In this document: in pieces, positions 34,861-43,793 of the stretch | How positions within the stretch are numbered: the first letter of the stretch is position 1 | Layout of the letters: the number at the start of each line of letters is the position of its first letter | Source: Caryophanales bacterium | GTDB taxonomy: Bacteria > Bacillota > Bacilli > Exiguobacteriales > Exiguobacteriaceae | Length of the DNA stretch: 64,000 nt | Assembly: GCA_902363455.1 (NCBI GenBank) | Contig: CABJAC010000001.1 | Span: forward strand, 1,367,952 to 1,431,951 | Direction of reading: 5' to 3' | Position numbers and translations under genes: made by a program | Notes under the pieces: model-generated | Told to the model about the DNA's origin: nothing | Database searches by the model: none | What the model saw: only the letters and a program-made list of their open reading frames with translations

Positions 34861-36873
34861 ATGGAAACGTTATCACTGATTTTATTAATGCTTGCCTTAA
34901 TCATCTTGACGCAAGTGCTCGGGCATTACATTCGCTTCATCCCGACCGCCTTGATTCAAATTCTCGTCGGAACGATTGCCGCGTTGTTAATCAGCGGTTT
35001 GAAGATTGAAGTCGAATCGGAATGGTTCCTGCTGTTATTCATTGCACCGCTCCTTTATAACGACAGTTCACATTTCCCGCGCGAAGAACTCTGGAAGATG
35101 CGGGCTGCGATTTTCGGAAATGCAATCGTCCTCGTGTTGCTGACGACGATCATCGGCGGTTACTTCATCAACTGGCTGGTACCGGTGATTCCACTCGCGG
35201 CAGCCTTTGCGCTTGCAGCGATTCTTTCGCCGACCGATCCGATTGCCGTTAACGGGATTGCGAAACGGGTCCAGATACCGGAACAGATTCTCAACTTAGT
35301 CCGCGGAGAGTCGTTGATCAATGACGCGTCGGGACTGGTCGCCTTCAGTTATGCGGTCGCAGCGGTCGTCACCGGTTATTTTTCGATTCAACAAGCGACG
35401 ACGGAATTCATCTACATGTTCGCCGTCGGAGCCGTCGTGGGTCTGGCAATCAGTATCGCAATGAACTGGTTGAAGATGAAATTACGCCGGACAGGGATTG
35501 AAGATGTTGTCTTTTATGCCTTGTTGCAAATTTTGACGCCGTTCATCATCTTCTTCGTCGCAGAAGAAGTCTTGCATGCCTCCGGTGTCATCGCCGTCGT
35601 TACGGGCGGGATTCTCCACGCTTTGATCAAGGAACGGACAGAAACGTTTTTTGCCCAGGAGCAGACGTTGACCGACAACATCTGGACGATGATCGCCTAC
35701 ATCTTAAACGGGATCATCTTCTTGTTGCTCGGTTTGACATTACCGGAAGCGACGCGGGAAATCTTTGCCGATGACGCGATCAACAACTGGCGATTGATGT
35801 TGTTCGTGATTGAAATCGGTGGGGTCATCCTCTTGATTCGTCTGGTTTGGACGATGTTCTTCAATTGGTTCGACCACCGTTTCCTGAAAAAGGCGGATCA
35901 TCAAAAACCGTCCTTTAAACAGGATGTCATCACGACACTCGTCGGTGTCCGCGGAACGATCACGATGGTCGGGGTCTTGTCGTTACCGTTCTTAACCAAC
36001 TCGAGAGAAGCGTTCCCGGAACGGTCGCTGATCATTTTCCTTGCGGCCGGCGTCATCATCTTCACACTCGTTCTGGCAACAGTCCTCTTGCCGCTGCTTA
36101 ACCGTGGGGAGGCAGATGCCCAACCGGAACTGGATCTAAATTCGTTTAAACAACGGATGGTGACACGCGCCATCACGGAAATCAAGCAGGTCGTCAACGA
36201 AGAAAACTCAACTGTTGCCTTTGATTTGTTAAATGAATATCATGTCATGTTACGTCTGTTGCGGGCACAGGAGAAAAGTGAAGAAGAATTGACTCATTTC
36301 AATGAACAACTGAAAAAACTGCGTCTCGAAGCAGTCCAGTGGGAACGTGACTTCACGAAACAGTTCCTTGCCGATCATGAGACACCGGACCAGTTGAAAA
36401 AAGAAGTTTTCCGGTCGATCGACAATCGACGCGAAGCGATTGACAAAGAGGCACGTTTCCGGCTGACACAACCGATCCGGAAGATCCTTTGGAAACGGAG
36501 ACGGTCGAACATGTCATCCGACCAGTTGATCCGGCTGACGCAAGTCGAGCATGAACTGTACGAACAGGTCATGGGTGAAGTCATCGCCCGGCTCGAAGGA
36601 TGCCGCGGCGATTATCCGGTCGATGTCGTCCAAAGCGTGCTCGAATTCTACAAACGGTTACGCTTCAAGCATACCCGCTGGTCGTCACCGGTCGGCGGGA
36701 AAGCCGACGTCGATCAACAAAAAGAAGAACTCTGTTTGCGGGCAATCGAAGTCCAGCGTCAAGAAATCGCTTCGATGTCAAACGAAGGCGATTTGTCAGG
36801 CGAGGAAGAAAAAGAATTGCGCCGCTTCATTCACTATATCGAAAGTGTCGTCCTCTACGAATACGTCGAGTAA
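34861..36873 (+). CDS. Na+(K+)/H+ antiporter, CPA1 (NhaP-like) family
   Basis: A 670-residue protein. The N-terminal ~420 residues are a 12-helix CPA1 domain with SPTDPIAVNGIAKRVQIPEQILNLVRGESLINDASGLVAF, carrying the conserved Asp residues of the transport site. The remaining ~250 residues are a charged cytoplasmic helical domain. Family knowledge: such antiporters exchange Na+ or K+ for H+ in pH and salt homeostasis. ATG 34861 is chosen over 34837 because GGAAGGGG lies a few bases upstream of it. It is flanked by a WYL regulator and a shared terminator. Confidence 0.88.
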   Translation: METLSLILLMLALIILTQVLGHYIRFIPTALIQILVGTIAALLISGLKIEVESEWFLLLFIAPLLYNDSSHFPREELWKMRAAIFGNAIVLVLLTTIIGGYFINWLVPVIPLAAAFALAAILSPTDPIAVNGIAKRVQIPEQILNLVRGESLINDASGLVAFSYAVAAVVTGYFSIQQATTEFIYMFAVGAVVGLAISIAMNWLKMKLRRTGIEDVVFYALLQILTPFIIFFVAEEVLHASGVIAVVTGGILHALIKERTETFFAQEQTLTDNIWTMIAYILNGIIFLLLGLTLPEATREIFADDAINNWRLMLFVIEIGGVILLIRLVWTMFFNWFDHRFLKKADHQKPSFKQDVITTLVGVRGTITMVGVLSLPFLTNSREAFPERSLIIFLAAGVIIFTLVLATVLLPLLNRGEADAQPELDLNSFKQRMVTRAITEIKQVVNEENSTVAFDLLNEYHVMLRLLRAQEKSEEELTHFNEQLKKLRLEAVQWERDFTKQFLADHETPDQLKKEVFRSIDNRREAIDKEARFRLTQPIRKILWKRRRSNMSSDQLIRLTQVEHELYEQVMGEVIARLEGCRGDYPVDVVQSVLEFYKRLRFKHTRWSSPVGGKADVDQQKEELCLRAIEVQRQEIASMSNEGDLSGEEEKELRRFIHYIESVVLYEYVE

Positions 36874-36875
36874 AC

Positions 36876-36912
36876 GAAAAAACAGCCCTTGTCCAGTGGA
36901 CAGGGGCTGTTT
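36876..36912. terminator. Terminator between convergent genes
   Basis: AAACAGCCCTTGTCC (36880-36894) pairs with GGACAGGGGCTGTTT (36898-36912), one mismatch, three-base loop. On the minus strand the T-run follows the stem, so it mainly serves the aldehyde dehydrogenase gene. Confidence 0.85.
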
Positions 36913-36916
36913 GCGA

Positions 36917-38332
36917 TTAACCGAGTGACAAGTATTTGACTTCGAGGTAATCCTCGATGCCGTAGACGCCGCCTTCACGGCCGAGTCCACTTTCTTTATA
37001 ACCGCCGAATGGTGCTTGGGCAGCCGATGGTGCACCGTCATTCAAGCCGACGATGCCGTACTCGAGTTTTTTACCGAGTTGAAGCGCTTCGTCAATTTTT
37101 TCCGAGAACGCATATGCCGCAAGACCGTATGGTGTATTGTTCGCGCGTTCGATGACTTCGTCGAGTGTTTCGAAGACGGAGATCGGAGCGAGCGGACCAA
37201 ACGTTTCTTCCTGCATGCAGATCATATCTTCCGTGACATTGCCGAGCACGGTTGGTGTAACGAAGTAACCGACAGAGTCATCAATCGTTCCGCCTGTTAA
37301 AATCGTTGCACCTTTTGCGACGGCATCGTCGATGTGTGCTTTGACTTTGGCGACAGCTTTCGCATTGATCAACGGTCCGATTGTCGAATCGGCATCAAGA
37401 CCGTTACCGACTTTCAAACGATTGACTTCGGCGACGAATTTTTCAGTGAAGGCATCAAGAACCGATGCCTGAACATAAAAGCGGTTCGTTGCGACACACG
37501 CTTGCCCGCCGTTGCGGAATTTCGAGCGGATGGCGCCTTGAACGGCTTTATCGAGATCCGCATTTTCCGTGACGATGAACGGGGCATGTCCACCGAGTTC
37601 AAGTGACAGTTTTTTCATCGTATCCGCTGCTTGACGCATGATCAATTTACCGACCGCCGTTGAGCCGGTAAAGGTGATTTTACGAACACGCGAATCGGCT
37701 TGCCAGACACCGCTGATGGTTGCCGCGTCACCCGTCAAGACGTTGATGGCACCAGCCGGAATACCCGCTTCGATCGCCAGTTCGACGAGGCGGAGTGCCG
37801 TATAGGGTGTTTCTTCCGATGGTTTCAGCACGACGGTACAGCCGGCAGCGAGGGCCGGAGCGAGTTTCCGTGTGATCATCGCTGCCGGGAAATTCCATGG
37901 TGTGATCGCCGCAACGACACCAACCGGTTCTTTTTCGACGAAGAGCCGTTTTCCGGGAACGGATGCCGGAATCGTTTCGCCGTAAATCCGGCGTGCTTCT
38001 TCTGCATACCAGCGGACATACTGATTGCCGTAGTCGATTTCCCCGCGTGCTTCGACAAACGGTTTTCCTTGTTCGCGTGTCATGATGTCTGCCAGTTCAT
38101 CACGGTGTTCCTGAATCAACCGGTACCAGGCATCGATTTTATCAGCACGGTCATCGGCTGTCCGCTGTGACCAGTCAACGAAAGCCGTACTTGCCGCATC
38201 GACGGCGCGCGCTGCATCGTCTGCTGTGCTGCTCGGGACGTGTCCGAGCAATTCTTTTGTTGCCGGGTTAAAGACCGGAATCGTTTCTTCTGTGTTATAC
38301 CAAACTCCATTGATTACGTTTTGTTCAATCAT
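36917..38332 (-). CDS. gabD: succinate-semialdehyde dehydrogenase (NAD(P)+), aldehyde dehydrogenase family
   Basis: A 471-residue aldehyde dehydrogenase of the GabD group. Motifs are ITPWNFPAAMITRKLAPALAAGCTVVLKPSEETPYTALRLVELA, the glutamate-containing LSLELGGHAPFIV (about residue 253) and the catalytic Cys in FRNGGQACVATNRFYVQ (about residue 287). GFTGSTAVGK is the usual Rossmann segment. Family knowledge: oxidises succinate semialdehyde to succinate in the GABA shunt. ATG 38332 lies 6 bases after GGAGGTG; the upstream in-frame GTG is part of that site. No gabT is adjacent, so the substrate may be another aldehyde. Confidence 0.85.
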   Translation of the reverse strand: MIEQNVINGVWYNTEETIPVFNPATKELLGHVPSSTADDAARAVDAASTAFVDWSQRTADDRADKIDAWYRLIQEHRDELADIMTREQGKPFVEARGEIDYGNQYVRWYAEEARRIYGETIPASVPGKRLFVEKEPVGVVAAITPWNFPAAMITRKLAPALAAGCTVVLKPSEETPYTALRLVELAIEAGIPAGAINVLTGDAATISGVWQADSRVRKITFTGSTAVGKLIMRQAADTMKKLSLELGGHAPFIVTENADLDKAVQGAIRSKFRNGGQACVATNRFYVQASVLDAFTEKFVAEVNRLKVGNGLDADSTIGPLINAKAVAKVKAHIDDAVAKGATILTGGTIDDSVGYFVTPTVLGNVTEDMICMQEETFGPLAPISVFETLDEVIERANNTPYGLAAYAFSEKIDEALQLGKKLEYGIVGLNDGAPSAAQAPFGGYKESGLGREGGVYGIEDYLEVKYLSLG

Positions 38333-38521
38333 GTGTTGCACCTCCGTGTGTTTTCATTACGTCCCTTATTAAACACCCATCGGACCGGTTTGTGTACTTC
38401 CGCTTTGGATGGGGGACATAACGAACTGGAATGCCCCGGTAAAATAGTTAATCGACTGAATAATCGGGTAGGGATATAATTAAGAAGGGAAATCAGATTT
38501 CTAAAAAGGAGAGGGATAAAG

Positions 38522-39784
38522 ATGAACAGCAAATGGATCGGACTTGGTCTTACCGGAATCTTGCTTGTCAGCGGTTGTGGTCAACCGGCAGTCAAACCGG
38601 TAGTGAAACCGAAGCAGACGGGAACGGAACAGACCAAAAAGCGGCAAGCGACGGATGAGGCGTACATAGAGCAGGAACTGAAACGGGCGGACGGCATGGC
38701 CGCACAGTATGATTACGGGCGGGCGATCCGGATTGTTGACCGGCTGAAGACGGCGGAAGCGAAACAAAAGCGGGCAGAATACGTGGCGAAACAAGCAAAG
38801 CTCGTTCCGATCAAAGCCGGAACCGCCGTGCCGCATCTGTTTTTCCATTCGTTGATTGCGGAGCCGAAGCGTGCCTTTGACGGAGACCGGAAAGAGCAGG
38901 GCTATGACGATTACATGGTGACACTTGGCGAATTCAAACGGATTCTGAGTGGACTGTATGAGCGGGACTACGTCCTTGTCCGACCAACGGATCTTGCAAT
39001 GTGGAAAGACGGACGGATGACAGAGACGGCACTCACTTTTCCGAAGGGCAAGCATCCGCTCGTCCTGTCGCAGGATGACGTCAATTACTATGAATACATG
39101 ACGGGTGACGGATTTGCGACGACATTACGAGAACACAACGGACAGATCATAAACACGATGACCGGTAAAGCAGATGGGGCCTACGATCTCGTTCCGGTCG
39201 TCGATCAGTTTGTTACGCAACATCCCGATTTTTCATATCGCGGCGCCAAAGGAGTGCTCGGCATCACCGGATACAACGGTGTCCTCGGTTACCGGTCATC
39301 GTATGCCCAGTACGGCAAGTCAGCCAAAGTCGAACGGGCGCGTCAAGCAGCGAAAGCAACGGCAACCGCGCTCAAAAAAGACGGTTGGCAGTTTGCGAGT
39401 CACACGTACGGTCATATCTCAGTCGGGAAAGTCAGTCTGGCAACCATTCAAGCGGATACGGACCGTTACAACCGCGACGTCATGCCACTGATCGGGTCGA
39501 CCCGCCAGCTGATTTATCCGTACGGCAGTGACATTCAGGACTGGCATGGGTACAGCGGCGACAAATACCGGTACTTGACGCAAAAAGGCTTCCGCTATTT
39601 TTATAACGTGGATGCCTCGCAGCATGCCTGGAAGCAGGCGGGGAAAGACTATTACCGACAGGCACGGATCAATGTCGACGGAATCCGGCTCCGCCAAGCG
39701 ATTGCCGGGAAGACCAAAGTCTTGGATCCGTTCTTTGATGCGAAAACCGTTTTTGATCCGATGCGGCCGGTCGTCACAAAATGA
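38522..39784 (+). CDS. lipoprotein with divergent NodB-like polysaccharide deacetylase domain
   Basis: A 420-residue lipoprotein (lipobox LLVSGC, Cys19). After a charged helical linker (about residues 40-95) comes a deacetylase-like domain: LVLSQDDVNYYEYM corresponds to motif 1 (both aspartates kept, TF replaced by SQ), FASHTYGHISVGK to the metal-binding H-x-x-x-H motif, and QLIYPYGSDI to motif 3. Family knowledge: NodB enzymes deacetylate peptidoglycan or other glycans using a metal. Activity is likely but not certain given the altered motif 1. AAGGAGAGGG precedes the ATG. Confidence 0.82.
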   Translation: MNSKWIGLGLTGILLVSGCGQPAVKPVVKPKQTGTEQTKKRQATDEAYIEQELKRADGMAAQYDYGRAIRIVDRLKTAEAKQKRAEYVAKQAKLVPIKAGTAVPHLFFHSLIAEPKRAFDGDRKEQGYDDYMVTLGEFKRILSGLYERDYVLVRPTDLAMWKDGRMTETALTFPKGKHPLVLSQDDVNYYEYMTGDGFATTLREHNGQIINTMTGKADGAYDLVPVVDQFVTQHPDFSYRGAKGVLGITGYNGVLGYRSSYAQYGKSAKVERARQAAKATATALKKDGWQFASHTYGHISVGKVSLATIQADTDRYNRDVMPLIGSTRQLIYPYGSDIQDWHGYSGDKYRYLTQKGFRYFYNVDASQHAWKQAGKDYYRQARINVDGIRLRQAIAGKTKVLDPFFDAKTVFDPMRPVVTK

Positions 39785-39807
39785 TCTGATTAATGAAAAA
39801 CGAATTG

Positions 39808-39857
39808 ACCCATTTAATGATTCGCGGCTTTCTACGTGACATTAAATGGGTATTATT
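39808..39857 (+). terminator. Hairpin after the NodB-like gene
   Basis: ACCCATTTAATG (39808-39819) and CATTAAATGGGT (39840-39851) form a perfect 12-base stem with a 20-base loop, followed by an AT-rich tract. The lack of a clean T-run makes it a weaker terminator, and the downstream gene starts 54 bases later. Confidence 0.65.
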
Positions 39858-39910
39858 TATATAGAGAAATTTATTCTCAATACTGCTTTGAAAAAAAGGA
39901 GTTCAAGAAT

Positions 39911-40900
39911 ATGCAGACAGGTTATAAGCTGCTGCTTGCAGCAACGATTGTCAGTTCTTCAATTGGATTTAATCATCAGGTATCAGCGCAACAAGATACA
40001 TATCAAATCGTATCAACAAGCTATCGGCAACCGTTAACAACGTTCGAGACCTATATCGGGGGCAAACGGATTGAGACAGTGCGTTATACATTAGGTGGCG
40101 TCGATCGTCTGCATGACGGATTACTGTACAGCTCTTTCGGCGACCGTGTCATCGATCTGAAGAACAGCAAGAAAGTAATCAAGCAGGTCGAACTGGGACC
40201 GATGCGGATTAAGAAATACAAAAATGTCTATTACGCAATGAGTTTATCGGCGATTAATCAATTTTCACTTTCGAAATACACATTGGATTTCAAGAAAATC
40301 GGTGCGACGAAACGCTATACCGGATTTGGAAGAGACCTGATTGTGACTGGTGACAAATTATATGTCCTGGCAGATCATATGAAAGGAATCGATTACTCCA
40401 TCAAACTACATACTTTTGATACAACATCATTCAAGTCTCTCCACCAGGAAACCTTCAAACAGTTAATTCATGCTGATCATATACGACAGAACGGTTCACA
40501 GCTGAAGATTTATGGTACTTCTCTGAAAAATGATAATAAATTGACTATCCTGTCTTATGACACGAAGAAACAACGTAGCACGAAAATGATGACATCGAAC
40601 CAGTACGTAAAAGGCGGAGTAGAGAAAACACAAATGCTTTCAAGAGGAACCGAACTGATTTTTAATATGGACTGCATGTTTGAAATCAACCATCGCACAA
40701 AACAAGCCCGTCTCCTATATGACAATGATCATGATTTGATTGACTACACGTATGACGCCAAGACGAAAACATACCATGTCCTTGAACTAACTACGAAAAC
40801 AGATGACTACCGGGTCATGACGTTGAACAGTAAATTTAAAAAGATTGCTGAGTACCGCTTAAAAAGATCCGACAGCCTAAGTCCGTTCCGTGTGTTGTAA
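39911..40900 (+). CDS. secreted protein of unknown function, possible beta-propeller
   Basis: A 329-residue secreted protein. The signal peptide MQTGYKLLLAATIVSSSIGFNHQVSA would be cleaved after A-x-A, before QQDTYQ. The mature part is rich in beta-strand-like segments, for example VDRLHDGLLYSSFGDRVIDLKNSKKV and YTYDAKTKTYHVLEL, repeating a strand-turn-strand pattern that suggests a propeller. I do not recognise a family. ATG 39911 has AAGGAG about 9 bases upstream; an in-frame GTG at 39836 would put a hydrophilic stretch before the signal peptide. It is AT-richer than its neighbours. Confidence 0.75.
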   Translation: MQTGYKLLLAATIVSSSIGFNHQVSAQQDTYQIVSTSYRQPLTTFETYIGGKRIETVRYTLGGVDRLHDGLLYSSFGDRVIDLKNSKKVIKQVELGPMRIKKYKNVYYAMSLSAINQFSLSKYTLDFKKIGATKRYTGFGRDLIVTGDKLYVLADHMKGIDYSIKLHTFDTTSFKSLHQETFKQLIHADHIRQNGSQLKIYGTSLKNDNKLTILSYDTKKQRSTKMMTSNQYVKGGVEKTQMLSRGTELIFNMDCMFEINHRTKQARLLYDNDHDLIDYTYDAKTKTYHVLELTTKTDDYRVMTLNSKFKKIAEYRLKRSDSLSPFRVL

Positions 40901-40933
40901 AGAAACAAGTCCTGCGACTTGTTTCTTTTTTTA
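40901..40933. terminator. Strong terminator between convergent genes
   Basis: AGAAACAAGTC (40901-40911) pairs perfectly with GACTTGTTTCT (40916-40926) around a four-base loop, then runs into seven T residues. It begins immediately after the stop of the secreted protein gene and overlaps the stop region of the opposing gene. Confidence 0.92.
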
Positions 40934-41977
40934 GATAAGCAGACCGGTCAATCGCTCGCCCCGAAGATGGTATGTCTCCAAATGAAGCTGCAGCGGATTA
41001 TACTGTTCCGGATGTTGCCCGACTTCCTGTAACAAATGTTTTGTCTGTTCAACGAAATGTAAATTGAAGCAGCCCGAGAGCCAAAGTAAGGAAGCCAGTC
41101 GCGGATCGTCTTCCGGCACGAGCATGGTCGGAGAGTTGTAGTAGGCAAGTAAACTTCTCGCTAAACGACCGGACACATCATGCGATTCGATACTTTCCGT
41201 CCGGGCATACCATTTGATCAGCCAAGCCAAATCCTGCACGCGGTCGGTTGCGCCGATATGTTCGTGATCAACGATTCCAACGATTTGTTGATTATGATTC
41301 CATAAGATGTTGAGCGAATTTAAATCCGTCGAGATGACCGGTTGTATCGAAGATGGATCAGCAGGTCTTGCCGTGTCGATGTGATGCTGGACCAGATTCA
41401 GGTAACTGTCGAACAAGTCACGGTTTATTTCCGGTAATCGTGAAAACGAAAATTGCTGAAACTCATTCAGCCAGTGCTGATAGGCAACCGTATGATCAAT
41501 GAACGGAAACCGGATTTCCTGTTGATGAAGTGAGACATCGTGCAATCGACGCGCTAATGTGCCCATCTGAGCTGCCGTATGTCTTGTATTCGCCGTCACG
41601 TGGTGTCCGTCCATCCAGTGAAACAGACAACATGTCCACTTTTGTCCATCCGAATCGTTGATTGTCGTAAAAAGCGCTTCATGTGTCGGTTTCACACGCT
41701 CCATGACCGGAATACCATGTGCCCGTAGATAATCGGTGTACCGCAACTGTTTTGTAAGTAGATCCGGTGTAGATTGGGACAAGGCAGATTCGGCATAACG
41801 CTTTTCTCGCAACAGACGAATCGAATAAGGATGTTCATCGATTAGGATTTTATAGTGGAGATCCCCATGCTTTCCATACGTCGTTAAAGTGTCGGAATGG
41901 ATTTCGAGTGATTGAAAAACAAGACCGTAACGCTCAAGAGCTTTGTGAATCAAATCATGAATATATGTAAGAGGCAT
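40931..41977 (-). CDS. APH-fold phosphotransferase-like protein
   Basis: A 348-residue protein of the aminoglycoside phosphotransferase/choline kinase fold. The N-lobe has LHYKILIDEHPYSIRLLREKRY, and the brace is VISTDLNSLNILWNHNQQIVGIVDHEHIGATDRVQDLAWLIKW. The catalytic Asp and the Asn of the loop (D-L-N-S-L-N) are present, but the usual His before Asp (H-x-D) is Ser here, and the metal site reads D-H-E. Family knowledge: small-molecule kinases, homoserine kinase-like or stress-response kinases. Whether it is active is uncertain. Weak GGTGGGAAG precedes the ATG. Confidence 0.78.
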   Translation of the reverse strand: MPLTYIHDLIHKALERYGLVFQSLEIHSDTLTTYGKHGDLHYKILIDEHPYSIRLLREKRYAESALSQSTPDLLTKQLRYTDYLRAHGIPVMERVKPTHEALFTTINDSDGQKWTCCLFHWMDGHHVTANTRHTAAQMGTLARRLHDVSLHQQEIRFPFIDHTVAYQHWLNEFQQFSFSRLPEINRDLFDSYLNLVQHHIDTARPADPSSIQPVISTDLNSLNILWNHNQQIVGIVDHEHIGATDRVQDLAWLIKWYARTESIESHDVSGRLARSLLAYYNSPTMLVPEDDPRLASLLWLSGCFNLHFVEQTKHLLQEVGQHPEQYNPLQLHLETYHLRGERLTGLLI

Positions 41978-41998
41978 CTCAACTTCCCACCTTGTTTT

Positions 41999-42820
41999 TT
42001 ATTCTGTTGCTACACGAAATGATACCGGTTGCGAACCGTCCTGATCCGTAAAGCCGTAGTCAAGGGCGAGTTCCGAGACGAATAAGGCTTGACCGGTCCG
42101 TTGCAAGATATCCGGATCCTGAGCTAGGGCGACGACAGCCCGTCCGACGTAAGCGGTGGTCTCGGTTGCATCACTGCTGAATCCTGCGTCGACGACCCGT
42201 TCCGTCCGCATAAAGCCGGGACAGAGCGCAATCGAAGTGACGCGAGACGTTCGAAATTCCTGACCCATCACACACGTCATCCGGTTGATTGACTGCATCG
42301 CCAAATCGTAATACAAGTTGCCGGCCGTTTGATTCGGACTGAACGACGTCAAATTGACGATCAATGCAGCCGGACTTTGTTGAAGCAACGGAACAGCCGC
42401 CCGTGTCGTCAACAAATAGGCTTTTGGTCCGGCGACCATCATCGCGTCCCAGTGTTCCGGGGGACGTTCCCAAAACCGTTTGCCCTGTCCGGGAGGAAGC
42501 GAGGCTTCCGAACCACCGAACACACTGTTGACGAGCAGATCAATCCGACCGTGCTGATCGTGAATCTGTTGAACCAACCGGTTAATATCATCCGGATCCG
42601 TATGGTCACAGCGGACCGCAATTCCGTTGCCGCCGCGAGCCGTGACACCTGATGCCGTCTGTTCAATCGTTTCCGGACGATCGTCGGTGGAGCCTTCCTG
42701 CGTACTGCGTCCGGTGACGTAAACGGTTGCTCCGGCTCGTCCGAGTTCGTAAGCAATGCCGCGACCGGCACCCCGTGAAGCACCGGTGACAACAGCAATT
42801 TTACTTTTTAATGAAGACAT
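41999..42820 (-). CDS. short-chain dehydrogenase/reductase lacking the catalytic lysine
   Basis: A 273-residue SDR. The cofactor motif is VVTGASRGAGRGIAYELGRAGATVYVTGR (residues 9-38), and VNSVFGGSEASLPPGQGKRFWERPPEHWDAMMVAGPKAYLLTTRAAV resembles the DHRS1-like group. The active-site region is LIVNLTSFSPNQTAGNLYYDLAMQSINRM: Ser and Tyr are there, but the Y-x-x-x-K lysine is replaced by Met. That is atypical and may mean a changed mechanism or loss of activity. ATG 42820 has GGTGGG about 9 bases upstream; ATG 42826 is too close to it. A second SDR gene lies upstream on the same strand. Confidence 0.83.
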   Translation of the reverse strand: MSSLKSKIAVVTGASRGAGRGIAYELGRAGATVYVTGRSTQEGSTDDRPETIEQTASGVTARGGNGIAVRCDHTDPDDINRLVQQIHDQHGRIDLLVNSVFGGSEASLPPGQGKRFWERPPEHWDAMMVAGPKAYLLTTRAAVPLLQQSPAALIVNLTSFSPNQTAGNLYYDLAMQSINRMTCVMGQEFRTSRVTSIALCPGFMRTERVVDAGFSSDATETTAYVGRAVVALAQDPDILQRTGQALFVSELALDYGFTDQDGSQPVSFRVATE

Positions 42821-42858
42821 ATACATTTCCCACCTCACTTTAAAAATAGGACATGACA

Positions 42859-42891
42859 GAAAAAAGAGACTTTCGATCAAGATCGGAAGTC
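42859..42891 (-). terminator. Terminator between the two SDR genes
   Basis: GACTTTCGATC (42868-42878) pairs with GATCGGAAGTC (42881-42891) with one mismatch; on the minus strand a T-run of six follows. It lies past the stop of the 42906-43673 gene and upstream of the next SDR, so the two are separate transcripts unless read through. Confidence 0.75.
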
Positions 42892-42905
42892 CTTGTTGTA
42901 TCGCC

Positions 42906-43673
42906 TTAAAAGCCTTTAATCGTCATCCCACCGTCCACGAATAACGTTTGTCCGGTGACGTATGTTCCGGCATCCGACGCAAGAAAGACAGCCGGTCCAA
43001 CGAGTTCTGTCAGTTCACCGACCCGTCCGAGCGGTGTCACGTCAACGATATCCTGCAAATAAGCGGGATCAGCGAGTAACGGTTCCGTCAGCGGCGTTTT
43101 GAAATACCACGGACCAATCGCATTGACACGAATGTTTTTCGGCCCCCATTCAAGCGCGAGGACTTTTGTCATCTGAATCAAAGCTGCTTTTGTCGTCGCA
43201 TAGACAACGCCGGTCCGCAGCGCGACATGCCCCGCGACCGAAGCAATGTTGAGGATACTGCCACCTGTGTCCTGCATCCGGCGACCGATTTCCTGCGAAA
43301 ACAGGAAGGCCGATTTTAAGTTCGTCTGTTGAATCGTTTCCCACTCATCTTCCGTTACATCAAGTGCTTTCGAGCGGATATTCATCCCGGCGTTATTGAC
43401 GAGCACATCGATCCGGTCGACATATGTATAGGCACGGTCGACCGTCGCTTGGACCTGCGTCCGGTCCGTCACGTCACACGTCAAAACAAAGGCGCGTTGT
43501 CCGAGCTGTTCGATTTGTTTCGCTGTTTCTTGCAGGTCGGATTCAGTCCGGGCAACAAGCAGGACATCAGCTCCGGCTTCCGCCATCCCGATGGCGAGAG
43601 CACGACCAATTCCGCGTCCGGCACCGGTCACGAGAACAGTTTTTTGATCCAGTCGAAAAGAAGGTAAATACAT
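42906..43673 (-). CDS. short-chain dehydrogenase/reductase, gluconate 5-dehydrogenase-like
   Basis: A 255-residue classical SDR. The cofactor loop is VLVTGAGRGIGRALAIGMAEAGADVLLVAR, and the active-site residues are complete: Ser in NIASVAGHVALRTG and Y-x-x-x-K in VVYATTKAALIQMTKVLALEW. C-terminal TYVTGQTLFVDGGMTIKGF is the normal tail. Family knowledge: likely a sugar- or 3-oxoacyl-type oxidoreductase; the gluconate 5-dehydrogenase subgroup is the closest in look. The start at 43673 has only a weak ribosome site; another ATG lies 15 bases further up. Confidence 0.85.
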   Translation of the reverse strand: MYLPSFRLDQKTVLVTGAGRGIGRALAIGMAEAGADVLLVARTESDLQETAKQIEQLGQRAFVLTCDVTDRTQVQATVDRAYTYVDRIDVLVNNAGMNIRSKALDVTEDEWETIQQTNLKSAFLFSQEIGRRMQDTGGSILNIASVAGHVALRTGVVYATTKAALIQMTKVLALEWGPKNIRVNAIGPWYFKTPLTEPLLADPAYLQDIVDVTPLGRVGELTELVGPAVFLASDAGTYVTGQTLFVDGGMTIKGF

Positions 43674-43793
43674 ACGATCACATCCCATCTGACAGTGTAG
43701 TTTCACTGTACGCTGAAATTGACTGAAAAGAAAGAAAAATGCTGAAGAACTAGTCGCTATATGTTATTATTTGGTAAAAAAAGGAGGCGTATT

